In this document: positions 26,361 to 34,788 of the stretch, piece by piece
Layout: the number at the start of each line of letters is the position of its first letter
How positions within the stretch are numbered: position 1 is the stretch's first letter
NCBI GenBank assembly: GCA_934463345.1
Contig: CAKSJL010000010.1
Coordinates: forward strand, 1 to 40,123
Reading direction: 5' to 3'
From: an uncultured Oscillospiraceae bacterium
GTDB taxonomy: Bacteria > Bacillota > Clostridia > Oscillospirales > Ruminococcaceae
DNA: 40,123 nt
The notes under the pieces: model-generated
What the model saw: the letters and a program-made list of their open reading frames with translations, nothing else
What the model was told of the DNA's origin: nothing
Databases searched by the model: none
Position numbers and translations under genes: made by a program

Positions 26361-28277
26361 TCATTGCTCAGAAACTATCCGGCTGAGCGCTTCTGCGTCT
26401 TTTACGTCATATTTTCCATCACCGTTCACATCAGCAAGTGAGACTCTTGCCGCCGGAAATTCCTCTCTTCCCTCAAAGATAAATCTGTTTAACAGTATCA
26501 GGTCAAATACATCTCTTATGCCGTCATCATTGAGATCACCCGGCAGTTCCGACATGTCAGGCTCTGACACAGTCACCTCAAATTCATCATGAAAACCATT
26601 GTATCCTATAGAAATCGTTTGATTTCCTTCAATCTGTGGATTAAAACCATCAAAAGAATACGCTGTTACCTGACTTTTTGAGCCGTTGTCAAAATATGCA
26701 TAGACAATCATTCCGGACAGATTAAGCTCCTGACCTAAAACGTATTCGGTCTTATCCGGCAGCTTTGTTATGACGAGATCGGTCATGCGTTTTTCAGTAA
26801 CCATTGCAATAAAATAGTCCTTAAAGCCCTTATATTCGACCTCCACAGTCTTTGTTCCTGCCTTTGAATCAAATCCGCTTATTTTATAATCAGTAATTTC
26901 CTCGCGACTTTCATTGTCGTACACCGCTTCAACTGTCATGCCGTTCGTATCAAGCTCTTCCCCTTGCCTGTATATGGTTTTTATCGGCGGAGATGTGATC
27001 TCAATTTTCTTGAGCTGCTTTGCGGTTACTCTCACAGTGAATTTCGCAGTCTTTTCCATATATGTAACAGTTATATCATAATCGCCGGCATTCGGTTCAT
27101 ATCCGTCAACAGTGAAGTCAGTTACTGTTTTTTCCGTTCCGTCACTGTACTTTGCACAAACCTCAATACCCTCCAGTGACAGCATATCGCCCTCATTATA
27201 CAAGGTCTTGTCCGGCTTTGACTTAATATATATTCCTGTCAGCACAGCCGCTTCAAATTCCTGTTCACTAACACGCTCTGCATATGTCAGCGCTACCCAT
27301 CCATTCTTTTTATTATACGTTGTTTTTCCCCATATATGCTCGTCCGCTTCAACTGTTGCCGTTACATTGAATTCAGTATCAAGGTCAAGGACTGCCAGTG
27401 ACTTGTAGCCAAGTCCTGGCCCCTCACGAAGATTTACACCATTTTTGGATGTTATGCGCCACTTTTCAGTTTTTTCGGTAGATTCTCCGCCGCTGCCGTA
27501 ATCAATAGGACCGCCGACTATGTATCTTGAAAAATCAAGGGTACACCAGTGTTCCTGACCATCAGAAACTGTTTTTCCCCAAAGGCTTCCGTCAACAGTT
27601 TTCTTTTCCGTAACCTCATATATGGTATTGTACGGCAGAAACCCCGTTTTTTCTTCTGATGAACCAGCCGCCTTACGGAGATTTATTCCGCTTTCTGTAT
27701 TAACACGCCATATCTCGGATTTCTCGTTGGTTCTGTCCTTCAGGAAAAGCTTTGTTTCGTCCTCACGTCTGTTTACCAGTCCCTGCAAAACACTTCCCCC
27801 GGCTTTCCGCCACTCCCCGAAACCCTTTGAGATTTCAAGGAAGCTATGTTTTTCTGAGCCGTCAATAAGATAATTTTTCAGATCGAAGTCATCATAAACG
27901 CTCCATATATTACCCATGTTATAAGAAAGGCAGACAAGAGCGTCAAACTGATTTTGTTTAAGCTTTATATTGTACTTATCAGCAAAGTTATTTACATATT
28001 TTTCGTATGTACCAAGCGCCTCTTTGAGCAGTTCCTCTGCTTCATTTTCAGTTATGCCATCCGGATATTCATCTGCGTCAACGCCTGTTCCATAGCCTAT
28101 CGTCCACTGGCTGTAATCCCAGTATTTGTACTGACTGAACCCCTCACATTCCTTTATGAGATCAATACAATCCTGCCCTGCCTTCATTTCAGCAGCTGCC
28201 GAGATACCAAACAGCGGAATCATAGACAATGTCATAAGAACGGCGGCTGTAAAAGCAATTATTTTTTTCGTTCTCAT
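26361..28277 (-). CDS. Secreted GH24 lysozyme with SH3, Ig-like and dockerin domains
   Basis: A 638-residue modular secreted protein. The signal peptide is about 1-29. The GH24 (T4-type) lysozyme domain is about 31-185, with a plausible catalytic triad E45 (KECEGF), D54 (YWDYS) and T59 (TIGYG), spaced as in phage lysozymes. Two SH3b-type domains (about 190-340) each start with WR...GINLR or GVNLR. Three Big_3-like Ig repeats (about 345-570) carry LYNEGDMLSLEGI-like motifs. The C-terminal dockerin (about 580-638) has DLNDDGIRDVFDLILLN and DVNGDGKYDVKDAEALS. It should cut peptidoglycan while docked to a cohesin. The ATG at 28277 is 1 nt after the upstream gene stop, with GAGGAG before it. Confidence 0.92.
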   Translation of the reverse strand: MRTKKIIAFTAAVLMTLSMIPLFGISAAAEMKAGQDCIDLIKECEGFSQYKYWDYSQWTIGYGTGVDADEYPDGITENEAEELLKEALGTYEKYVNNFADKYNIKLKQNQFDALVCLSYNMGNIWSVYDDFDLKNYLIDGSEKHSFLEISKGFGEWRKAGGSVLQGLVNRREDETKLFLKDRTNEKSEIWRVNTESGINLRKAAGSSEEKTGFLPYNTIYEVTEKKTVDGSLWGKTVSDGQEHWCTLDFSRYIVGGPIDYGSGGESTEKTEKWRITSKNGVNLREGPGLGYKSLAVLDLDTEFNVTATVEADEHIWGKTTYNKKNGWVALTYAERVSEQEFEAAVLTGIYIKSKPDKTLYNEGDMLSLEGIEVCAKYSDGTEKTVTDFTVDGYEPNAGDYDITVTYMEKTAKFTVRVTAKQLKKIEITSPPIKTIYRQGEELDTNGMTVEAVYDNESREEITDYKISGFDSKAGTKTVEVEYKGFKDYFIAMVTEKRMTDLVITKLPDKTEYVLGQELNLSGMIVYAYFDNGSKSQVTAYSFDGFNPQIEGNQTISIGYNGFHDEFEVTVSEPDMSELPGDLNDDGIRDVFDLILLNRFIFEGREEFPAARVSLADVNGDGKYDVKDAEALSRIVSEQ

Positions 28278-28278
28278 G

Positions 28279-28959
28279 CTAAAACTCCTCAATTTTCATG
28301 GAAATATAATTCATAAGATGTGCGCTGTCAGCGGAGGTGATCCTTTTGTCCCCAGTAACATCAGAGTTTGCCTGGGATTCATATGAAAGAGGATTCTGCT
28401 GACCATTAAGCAGATACATATTCAGCAGAACAACATCGGAAACACTGATTTCACCGTCACAGTTAATATCTCCCTCTGTTATTTCCCCGGTAATTATAAG
28501 CTCACCATCATTTGCTGTAAACTCTGCTTCTTTCATGTCATCAGCAATAACGGTATACCCAATTGAAACCGGAGTTGCAGTTCCCGCCGAACCGTATGCC
28601 GTTTTAAAGCGAAGAACCGCTGCTGTTCCGTCGCCTTTTTTATTTCTGGAATCAGACCAGACAATTCTTACTGCATCGTCAGAATAATCGCCATTGCAGT
28701 AAAAAACGCCGCCGCTAAATGCACTGCCCTGAACAGCATCAACAAATGTAAGTACTCTCGGATCAAAATCAATCTCTATTGAATAGGCAGACATGCCCAT
28801 ATTTTTTTCAACATTAATATCAACCTCTGCAATATCATTTTCCGCACCATATCCAGCATTTACTGATATAACAGGCTTGTTTTCAAATTCGTCTGCATGT
28901 ACGGAGAAAGGCAAAGCGCAGACTATAGCCGTAAAAACAGCCGCAATTTTGGATTTCAA
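28279..28959 (-). CDS. Secreted cohesin-dockerin protein (operon leader)
   Basis: A 226-residue secreted protein. The signal peptide is about 1-22 (MKSKIAAVFTAIVCALPFS). A cohesin-like domain covers about 30-155 (SVNAGYGAENDIAEVDINV, MSAYSIEIDFDPRVLTFVD, GTAAVLRFKT). The C-terminal dockerin (about 160-220) has DINCDGEISVSDVVLLN and DVTGDKRITSADSAHLMN. The start is a TTG at 28959 with GGGAG about 11 nt upstream; an ATG at 28969 is in another frame. It is the first gene of an operon with the lysozyme-dockerin and YkgJ genes. Which dockerins its cohesin binds cannot be told from sequence. Confidence 0.85.
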   Translation of the reverse strand: MKSKIAAVFTAIVCALPFSVHADEFENKPVISVNAGYGAENDIAEVDINVEKNMGMSAYSIEIDFDPRVLTFVDAVQGSAFSGGVFYCNGDYSDDAVRIVWSDSRNKKGDGTAAVLRFKTAYGSAGTATPVSIGYTVIADDMKEAEFTANDGELIITGEITEGDINCDGEISVSDVVLLNMYLLNGQQNPLSYESQANSDVTGDKRITSADSAHLMNYISMKIEEF

Positions 28960-29020
28960 TTATTTTCATCTCCCTGACCCTGTTTTAACAGCAGCAAGTA
29001 TGTACTGTTGTCATAATGCT

Positions 29021-29049
29021 ATTTTAACATAAAGAATAGATTTTGTAAA
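29021..29049 (-). promoter_or_regulatory. Promoter of the cohesin/lysozyme operon
   Basis: On the minus strand, TTTACA (29044-29049), 17 bp and TAAAAT (29021-29026) with extended TGT. No riboswitch is seen in this short leader, unlike the 25470 gene. Confidence 0.7.
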
Positions 29050-29086
29050 TAATGATAAGTCGCATATTCTGTTATTCACGCATTTC

Positions 29087-29249
29087 AGAACCTGTCCACA
29101 TCAAAATTGTGTGCGGTTTCTGGAGCATAATTTTGACAAGTGCAAGGAGAAAAATCGAAAGCATACTGACGTACGGTAAGATTTTCCGGTACAACAATCA
29201 ACAAAATTCGCCGAAAATGCGTGCGGAATTTCATATGTGGACAGGTTCT
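29087..29249. repeat. Inverted-repeat element, copy 4 (163 bp)
   Basis: Perfect 15-bp ends AGAACCTGTCCACAT (29087-29101) and its complement (29235-29249). The interior is diverged but collinear with copy 3: GTGTGCGGTTTC, GCATAATTTTGAC, GCAAGGAGAAAAAT and GCATACT occur in the same order. It lies between two divergent promoters. Confidence 0.8.
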
Positions 29250-29272
29250 TATCATTCTGCCAAAATATAATC

Positions 29273-29301
29273 TTGTAATTCTTTTGTAATAATGTTATAA
29301 T
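29273..29301 (+). promoter_or_regulatory. Promoter of the rlmB gene
   Basis: TTGTAA (29273-29278), 17 bp and TATAAT (29296-29301) with extended TGT. Confidence 0.75.
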
Positions 29302-29426
29302 TAAGAGTAACCATACTTTTTCGGGCGATGTCCGGAATAATGGATTTAAATTCAGAACCTTTTCTGACAAAATATATGTGTGAATTTTCGTACAAAGAAA
29401 GGGTTCTACAGGAAAGACTGATATTT

Positions 29427-30176
29427 ATGAATAACAATAAAATTGATGATAACATTATCTGCGGAAGAAATCCCGTAATCGAGGCTCTCAAGTCAAAAGC
29501 TCCTATAGACACTGTCTATATAAGCGGCGACGGGGGAAGTCTTGGAAAAATACGCTCACTGGCAAAAGAAGCAGGAGCAGTCGTAAAAAATGCTGACAGC
29601 AAAAAACTGGATCAACTGACCGGCGGTAAAGCGCATCAGGGGGTTGCGGCTGTCGGAGCGTGTGCAGAGTATGTAACTGTTGAGGATATACTTGCCGTTT
29701 CCACAAAAAATGGCACACAGCCTTTTATCATAATCTGTGATGAAATTGAAGATCCGCACAATCTTGGTGCTATAATCAGGACAGCGGAAACTGCTGGTGC
29801 TGACGGAATAATAATCCCAAAAAGACGAAGCGCTTCGCTCAATGCAACGGTTTTCAAGACTTCAGCCGGTGCGGCAAGCTGGATGCCTGTTGCAAGAGTT
29901 TCAAACCTTGCAGCAGCAATTGACACGCTCAAGGAAAACGGCGTCTGGATCTACGGAACTGACGCTTCCGGCGAAAATTATGACGGTGTTGACCTTAAAG
30001 GCAGCATTGGTCTTGTTATAGGCTCGGAGGGCTTCGGAATGGGCAGGCTGATAAAGGAAAAATGTGATTTTCTTCTCAAACTGCCTATGTACGGAAAAAT
30101 CACCTCTCTAAATGCCTCTGTAGCAGCCGGAATATTTATGTACGAAGCTGTAAGACAGCGTAATAATAATATATAA
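29427..30176 (+). CDS. rlmB: 23S rRNA (guanosine-2'-O-)-methyltransferase, RlmB/TrmH family
   Basis: A 249-residue SpoU/TrmH-class 2'-O-ribose methyltransferase. The N-terminal substrate-binding domain has ICGRNPVIEALKS. The knotted SPOUT domain contains motif 1 DEIEDPHNLGAIIRTAETAGADG, motif 2 GLVIGSEGFGMG and motif 3 LPMYGKITSLNASVAAGI. The usual PM(x)G..SLN Val is Ile-Thr here. The ATG at 29427 is preferred because family members start close to the CGRNPV motif. The open frame extends back to 29328 without homology. The SD (AGGAAAG) is rather far upstream. The next gene follows after 15 bp, so they are probably co-transcribed. rlmB versus a paralogue is not fully certain. Confidence 0.9.
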   Translation: MNNNKIDDNIICGRNPVIEALKSKAPIDTVYISGDGGSLGKIRSLAKEAGAVVKNADSKKLDQLTGGKAHQGVAAVGACAEYVTVEDILAVSTKNGTQPFIIICDEIEDPHNLGAIIRTAETAGADGIIIPKRRSASLNATVFKTSAGAASWMPVARVSNLAAAIDTLKENGVWIYGTDASGENYDGVDLKGSIGLVIGSEGFGMGRLIKEKCDFLLKLPMYGKITSLNASVAAGIFMYEAVRQRNNNI

Positions 30177-30191
30177 CTGGAGATTGATATA

Positions 30192-32639
30192 ATGTCAAAG
30201 AATTACACACTTGATGATATACTTAACGAATATTCCGACAGCGAAAAAAACAGTGCTTCGGAAAAAAAGCCTGCGGCAGATCAAAAAAAAATGCAGGACA
30301 CAGGATTTATCAACGTTCCTAAAAAAGGAACTGTCCCGGACCAGACCATAACCTACAGCATAGATGAGCTTGTACAGGTAAATGCACCGGAAAAACGTCC
30401 TTCACCAAGCCACAGATCGGGAAAATTTGAAGTATCAGACGTGAGCAGACCTAACGTTTCCTATATAAATTCGGTGAAGGAAGTCATAAAAAATCCTGCT
30501 GATCTTCCGCCGAGAGCTACAGACAGTATCCAGGACTATGATGGAGCTGTTGTTACAAAATCAGCCTCCGACGAGGAATATATTCCGAAAGTCAGAAAAA
30601 TGAGCGATTCAACAAGAGCAAAGGAAATGCGCTCAAAAAGGAAGAAGAAAAAACAGCCAGTTTTTACATATGATCGTGAATCTCCGGATGGCATTTACAC
30701 AAGACCGCAGAAAAAGAAAAAGAAATTTATCGTTTCTCATGACGACAGCAAGAAGAAAAAGGCTGATCCCATGGACGCCGTGGATCTTTCGGCAAATGCT
30801 GATCCGTCTGCGCTTGACGTTTCAATCGAGCCTGCTGAGTTGCGCAGTATAAACACAGGCGAACAGAAGAAAAAAAGAAAAGGCGACACGATCAAGGATT
30901 ACGACAGCTTTGAGGATGCAAAGGAAATCAGAAGATCCATAACTGACCTTAAAACAAGTCTTTCATTCAGGCTTGTCGTCCTGACCGTTTTATTGGTATT
31001 TTCATCTATCGGTTCGTTCGGAAGCATGATAGGACTTCCTGTTCCTGTAATGCTGACGCATAAAGATCCGGTAATATTTTCAGTAACTCAGCTTATTGTT
31101 GTACTTCTCTCAATGATCGTGTCAGCAGACACTGTTAAAAGCGGACTTTCAAAACTGATAAAATTTAAGGCTGATACAGACAGTCTTGCCGCATTTGCCG
31201 CACTTGCTTCTGCCGCCGCTTCATTTTCATGCCTGTTAAGTCCGGTACAAGTCAACGCCGGAAAGATAAATCTGTACACGCCCATAGCATTAATGGCAAT
31301 GCTTCTGAATGCTCTTGGAAAAAGACTTATCCTAAAGAGAGCAGAGCTAAATTTTGACTTTGCCTCAAACGAAAAAAACAAATATTCCATTTTCTGTGTC
31401 GAGGATGAAATACGCTCCGAAAGTCTTACAAGAGGGGCAATAGGAGATTTTCCTATACTTGCAGGAATGAAAAAAACCGGATTTATAAAAGATTTTTCAA
31501 AGTACACCTTTTCGACGGACAGTGCGGATAAGCTTTGTAAAGGACTGACTCCGTTTATCATAATTTTTTCAGCCCTGGCTTCAATTGCCGTAACGCTTAT
31601 AAAATTCAGAGCGTTCAGTACAGACTCAATAGTATTCGGACTCTCCATATTCACAATTTACATCAGTGCATGTTCATGTATGGCAATGCCCCTTATTGCA
31701 AATATTCCGCTTGGCAAGGCAGCAAAAAAATATTCAAGAAATCACGGCGTAATGCTTGGATATCAGAGCGTTGAGGATTTTTATGACGTAAATTCAGTCA
31801 TGACTGACGCAAACCGTCTTTTTCCTGCCGGAACTGTCAGTCTTTGTTCGATAAAACTTTTCTCGGATACTAAAATTGACGAAGCGCTTCTTGACGCCGC
31901 AAGTCTTACAGCCCATGCGGACAGCGTTTTAAAGGAGCTTTTCAATGACGTTATTGCCGGAAAGGAAATAATGCTCAAAAAAGTCGAAAACTTCATGTAC
32001 GAGGACGCTATGGGAATATGCGGCTGGGTAGACAACAAGCGAATACTTCTGGGAAATCGTGAGCTTATGCTGAGCCATAATATTGAGGGGATCCCGACCA
32101 AAACAAAGGAAACGGAATTTACAGAAGGCGGAAAGGATGCCTTGTATCTTTCAGTTTCCGGAAATCTTGCGGCAATGTTTATAATTGAGATTTCCGCAAG
32201 TCCTGCTGTGAAAAAAGCAATGAACCGCCTTGAAAAACATGATATGGCAGTTATTATAAAGACTATTGATCCTTTTATTACTATAAACAGAATATCAGGA
32301 CTTTTTGGTTTTTCAGAAGAACTTATCAAAATAATTCCTACCAGAATGATAAAGGAATACGACGAAGAAACCAGAAAGGTCAAGAAAACAAGTACCTCGC
32401 TTGCCTGCTCCGGAAAATTCGGATCATTTGTGAGCCTGCTTATGTCAGCAAAATCCATAAGAAAAACTGTTTCACTGGGAATTATTCTCCAGTCAGTCTC
32501 GGCGCTTCTCGGAATGGGTATAGTTTCACTCCACTGCCTTATGGGCGCTTTTGCTGAGCTTTCTCCGGTCTGGCTTGTTATGTACAACCTTATATGTACA
32601 GCGATAACTGCCTTTGTTGTAGGCGTTAAAAAGATATAA
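30192..32639 (+). CDS. P-type ATPase-like membrane protein lacking catalytic motifs
   Basis: An 815-residue protein. Residues 1-245 are hydrophilic and highly charged with several lysine runs (KRKKKKQ, QKKKKKF, SKKKKAD, QKKKRK). From about 255 the layout follows a P1B-type ATPase: two helix pairs, then a CSC pair (C494, C496) in ACSCMAMPLIANIPLGKAA, where metal pumps have CPC. The phosphorylation site appears as TDANRLFPAG (D539) instead of DKTGTLT. An N-domain-like GWVDNKRILLGNRELM follows, then a P-domain remnant with TIDP (D693) instead of TGDN. The GDGxND hinge is missing and no TGE is seen. It is probably not a working pump but a scaffold, sensor or regulatory pseudo-enzyme. GGAG precedes the ATG; it is co-directional with rlmB. 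Confidence 0.75.
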   Translation: MSKNYTLDDILNEYSDSEKNSASEKKPAADQKKMQDTGFINVPKKGTVPDQTITYSIDELVQVNAPEKRPSPSHRSGKFEVSDVSRPNVSYINSVKEVIKNPADLPPRATDSIQDYDGAVVTKSASDEEYIPKVRKMSDSTRAKEMRSKRKKKKQPVFTYDRESPDGIYTRPQKKKKKFIVSHDDSKKKKADPMDAVDLSANADPSALDVSIEPAELRSINTGEQKKKRKGDTIKDYDSFEDAKEIRRSITDLKTSLSFRLVVLTVLLVFSSIGSFGSMIGLPVPVMLTHKDPVIFSVTQLIVVLLSMIVSADTVKSGLSKLIKFKADTDSLAAFAALASAAASFSCLLSPVQVNAGKINLYTPIALMAMLLNALGKRLILKRAELNFDFASNEKNKYSIFCVEDEIRSESLTRGAIGDFPILAGMKKTGFIKDFSKYTFSTDSADKLCKGLTPFIIIFSALASIAVTLIKFRAFSTDSIVFGLSIFTIYISACSCMAMPLIANIPLGKAAKKYSRNHGVMLGYQSVEDFYDVNSVMTDANRLFPAGTVSLCSIKLFSDTKIDEALLDAASLTAHADSVLKELFNDVIAGKEIMLKKVENFMYEDAMGICGWVDNKRILLGNRELMLSHNIEGIPTKTKETEFTEGGKDALYLSVSGNLAAMFIIEISASPAVKKAMNRLEKHDMAVIIKTIDPFITINRISGLFGFSEELIKIIPTRMIKEYDEETRKVKKTSTSLACSGKFGSFVSLLMSAKSIRKTVSLGIILQSVSALLGMGIVSLHCLMGAFAELSPVWLVMYNLICTAITAFVVGVKKI

Positions 32640-32643
32640 TAAC

Positions 32644-32690
32644 AAAGCAATTACGGGATGTCCTACGTTTCAGGGCATCCCTTTGCTTTA
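32644..32690 (+). terminator. Rho-independent terminator of the rlmB/pseudo-ATPase unit
   Basis: AAAGCAA/TTGCTTT outer arms and GGGATG/CATCCC inner arms form a long two-part stem, ending in a T-rich stretch. Confidence 0.75.
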
Positions 32691-32765
32691 TTTGTCGAAA
32701 TGCAGGCTTTACCTGAATTTTTAGAGATTTTTCACACATTTGCCACATTGAAAGAGCTGTTTTAG

Positions 32766-32794
32766 TTGCATTTTCATTAAATTCATGATATAAT
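32766..32794 (+). promoter_or_regulatory. glmS promoter
   Basis: TTGCAT (32766-32771), 17 bp and TATAAT (32789-32794) with extended TGA. Confidence 0.7.
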
Positions 32795-32851
32795 ATATTG
32801 AACGTATTTATAAACAGGAGTACGGTATAACAAGAACTTGTGAAAGGAGCA

Positions 32852-32901
32852 GATCTGTCTTTAAATGAAAATATGACCCGTCATTTATTCACCGGCAGAT
32901 C
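32852..32901 (+). promoter_or_regulatory. Leader hairpin between SD-like site and glmS start
   Basis: GATCTG (32852-32857) pairs with CAGATC (32896-32901), and TAAATGA (32862-32868) with TCATTTA (32881-32887). A strong SD-like AAAGGAG lies just 5' of the stem, while the glmS ATG is 12 nt after its 3' end. Folding would bring the SD to within about 15 nt of the ATG. No glmS ribozyme core is visible. Confidence 0.4.
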
Positions 32902-32913
32902 GAAATTAATATT

Positions 32914-34734
32914 ATGTGCGGAATAGTTGGATATGTAGGGCCGAGAGAATGTACGGACGTTCTCATGGATGCTCTTTCAAAGCTTGAATACAGGGGATAT
33001 GATTCAGCCGGTATTGCTGTCTTTGAAAACGGCGAAATAAAAGTTGCCAAGTCAAAGGGCAGACTTACTGACCTTGCTGAAAAGATGAACAGCTCCCATA
33101 AACCGTCCGGTCATGCCGGAATCGGTCATACACGCTGGGCAACACATGGAGAACCTTCCGATATTAACTCACACCCACACAGCGGCAGAAGAGTCACAAT
33201 TGTACATAATGGAATAATTGAAAATTATAAGGTTCTGAAGGATTTTCTGCTCGACCAGGGATATGAATTCCAGAGCGAAACTGATACAGAGGTTGTAGCT
33301 CAGCTTATTGACTACTATTACCATGGCGATCCTGTTGACGCCATTATAAAGGCTATCGCAGAACTTGAAGGCTCATTTGCGCTTGGAATCGTCTTTTCTG
33401 ACTTCAAGGATGTGATCTATGCTGTAAGACGTGAAAGTCCGCTTATTGCCGGCGTTGGAAAGGGCGAAAGCTTCATTGCCTCGGATGTTCCGGCATTCCT
33501 GAAATATACAAAAGACTATTACCTTCTTGACTACGATGAAATAGTTGAGCTTAGCAACGACGGCATAAAAATCTACGACCGCCATAAAAATGAAATACAC
33601 AAGGAACTGAAAACCGCCGACTGGGACATGGACGCCGCCGAAAAGGGCGGATATGAGCATTTTATGCTAAAGGAAATTCATGAACAGCCAACAGCGGTAA
33701 AAACAACAATATCGCCAAGAATTATAAACGGTCTGCCGAATCTTGAAGAATGCGGAATAACTCCGGAAAAGCTTCGGGAATTCGATAAAATCTATGTCGT
33801 TGCCTGCGGTACTGCAATGCATGCTGGCATGGTGGGAAAATACGTTATAGAAAAGCTTGCGAGAGTTCCGGTTATTGTTGATATTGCCTCTGAATTCAGA
33901 TATCGTGATCCTCTTGTAACGGACAGAGATCTTGTCATTATAATTTCTCAATCCGGCGAAACTGCTGACAGCCTTGCTGCGATGAGACTTGCAAAGAAGC
34001 TTGGCGCACAGACTCTTGCAATAGTAAACGCAAAGGGAAGTTCTATTGCCCGTGAAGCCGATATGCTGATATATACCCATGCCGGTCCTGAGATCGCTGT
34101 TGCTTCAACAAAAGCATATATGGTTCAGATTGCCGTTATGTACCTTTTAGCATTTGAACTTGCTCTGGCAGTTGATGCAATTGATGAAAACGAATGCAGA
34201 CGCCTGACTGCACTTTTACAGCAGACTCCGGATTATATCTCTGAAATTCTCAAAAACAAGGAGAACGCACAGTTTATAGCTTCTTCCCTTATCACTGCCG
34301 ACAGTCTGCTTTATATCGGCAGAGGACTTGACTATGCGCTTAGCATGGAAGGTTCACTGAAACTGAAAGAAATCTCATATATCCACTCTGAATCATATGC
34401 TGCTGGTGAGCTTAAGCATGGTACTATTTCCCTTATCTCAGACGGAATGCCTGTAATTGCAGTTGCAACACAAAAGGCACTGTTTGACAAAACAGTAAGC
34501 AATATTAAGGAAGTAAAGGCAAGAGGAGCTAAAGTTGTTATCGTCTGCCGCAGCAACTATGAACCGGAAAAGGATGTTGCAGACTTTAAGTTCGGACTTC
34601 CTGATGTCGATGATATTCTCATGCCTATGGCGGCAGTTGTTCCGCTTCAGCTTATAGCCTACTACACATCCGTTCTCAAGGGAAATGATGTTGACAAACC
34701 GAGAAATCTTGCAAAATCAGTAACAGTTGAATAA
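32914..34734 (+). CDS. glmS: Glutamine-fructose-6-phosphate aminotransferase GlmS
   Basis: A 606-residue enzyme making glucosamine-6-phosphate from fructose-6-phosphate and glutamine, the entry to UDP-GlcNAc synthesis (with glmU at 6603). The N-terminal Ntn glutaminase starts MCGIVGY with the catalytic Cys at position 2, then LEYRGYDSAG, GHTRWATHG and HNGIIENY. Two SIS sugar-isomerase domains follow, with ACGTAMHAG, ISQSGETADS and IGRGLDYALSMEGSLKLKEISYIHSE. The C-terminus NLAKSVTVE holds the catalytic Lys. Full length for the family. There is no SD immediately before the ATG; see the leader hairpin. Confidence 0.98.
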   Translation: MCGIVGYVGPRECTDVLMDALSKLEYRGYDSAGIAVFENGEIKVAKSKGRLTDLAEKMNSSHKPSGHAGIGHTRWATHGEPSDINSHPHSGRRVTIVHNGIIENYKVLKDFLLDQGYEFQSETDTEVVAQLIDYYYHGDPVDAIIKAIAELEGSFALGIVFSDFKDVIYAVRRESPLIAGVGKGESFIASDVPAFLKYTKDYYLLDYDEIVELSNDGIKIYDRHKNEIHKELKTADWDMDAAEKGGYEHFMLKEIHEQPTAVKTTISPRIINGLPNLEECGITPEKLREFDKIYVVACGTAMHAGMVGKYVIEKLARVPVIVDIASEFRYRDPLVTDRDLVIIISQSGETADSLAAMRLAKKLGAQTLAIVNAKGSSIAREADMLIYTHAGPEIAVASTKAYMVQIAVMYLLAFELALAVDAIDENECRRLTALLQQTPDYISEILKNKENAQFIASSLITADSLLYIGRGLDYALSMEGSLKLKEISYIHSESYAAGELKHGTISLISDGMPVIAVATQKALFDKTVSNIKEVKARGAKVVIVCRSNYEPEKDVADFKFGLPDVDDILMPMAAVVPLQLIAYYTSVLKGNDVDKPRNLAKSVTVE

Positions 34735-34738
34735 AAAA

Positions 34739-34769
34739 GAGGCAGTACTGTATATTGCAGTACTGCCTA
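34739..34769. other. Strong hairpin between glmS and the LRR genes
   Basis: AGGCAGTACTG and CAGTACTGCCT form an 11-bp perfect stem. On the plus strand no T-run follows (AAAATATGG), so it is not a standard terminator for glmS; on the minus strand TTTTTT follows. It could stabilise or process the glmS mRNA. Confidence 0.5.
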
Positions 34770-34788
34770 AAATATGGAGAATGTTTTT

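Noticed and set aside
31781..32650. 289-codon ORF antisense to the pseudo-P-type ATPase gene
   Set aside because: A shadow of the plus-strand gene: low-complexity Ser/Ile-rich translation, no SD, no domain.
32795..32913. glmS ribozyme upstream of glmS
   Set aside because: None of the conserved ribozyme core segments could be found; only a simple two-part hairpin is present.
34739..34769. Rho-independent terminator for glmS
   Set aside because: The hairpin is strong, but no T-run follows on the glmS strand.
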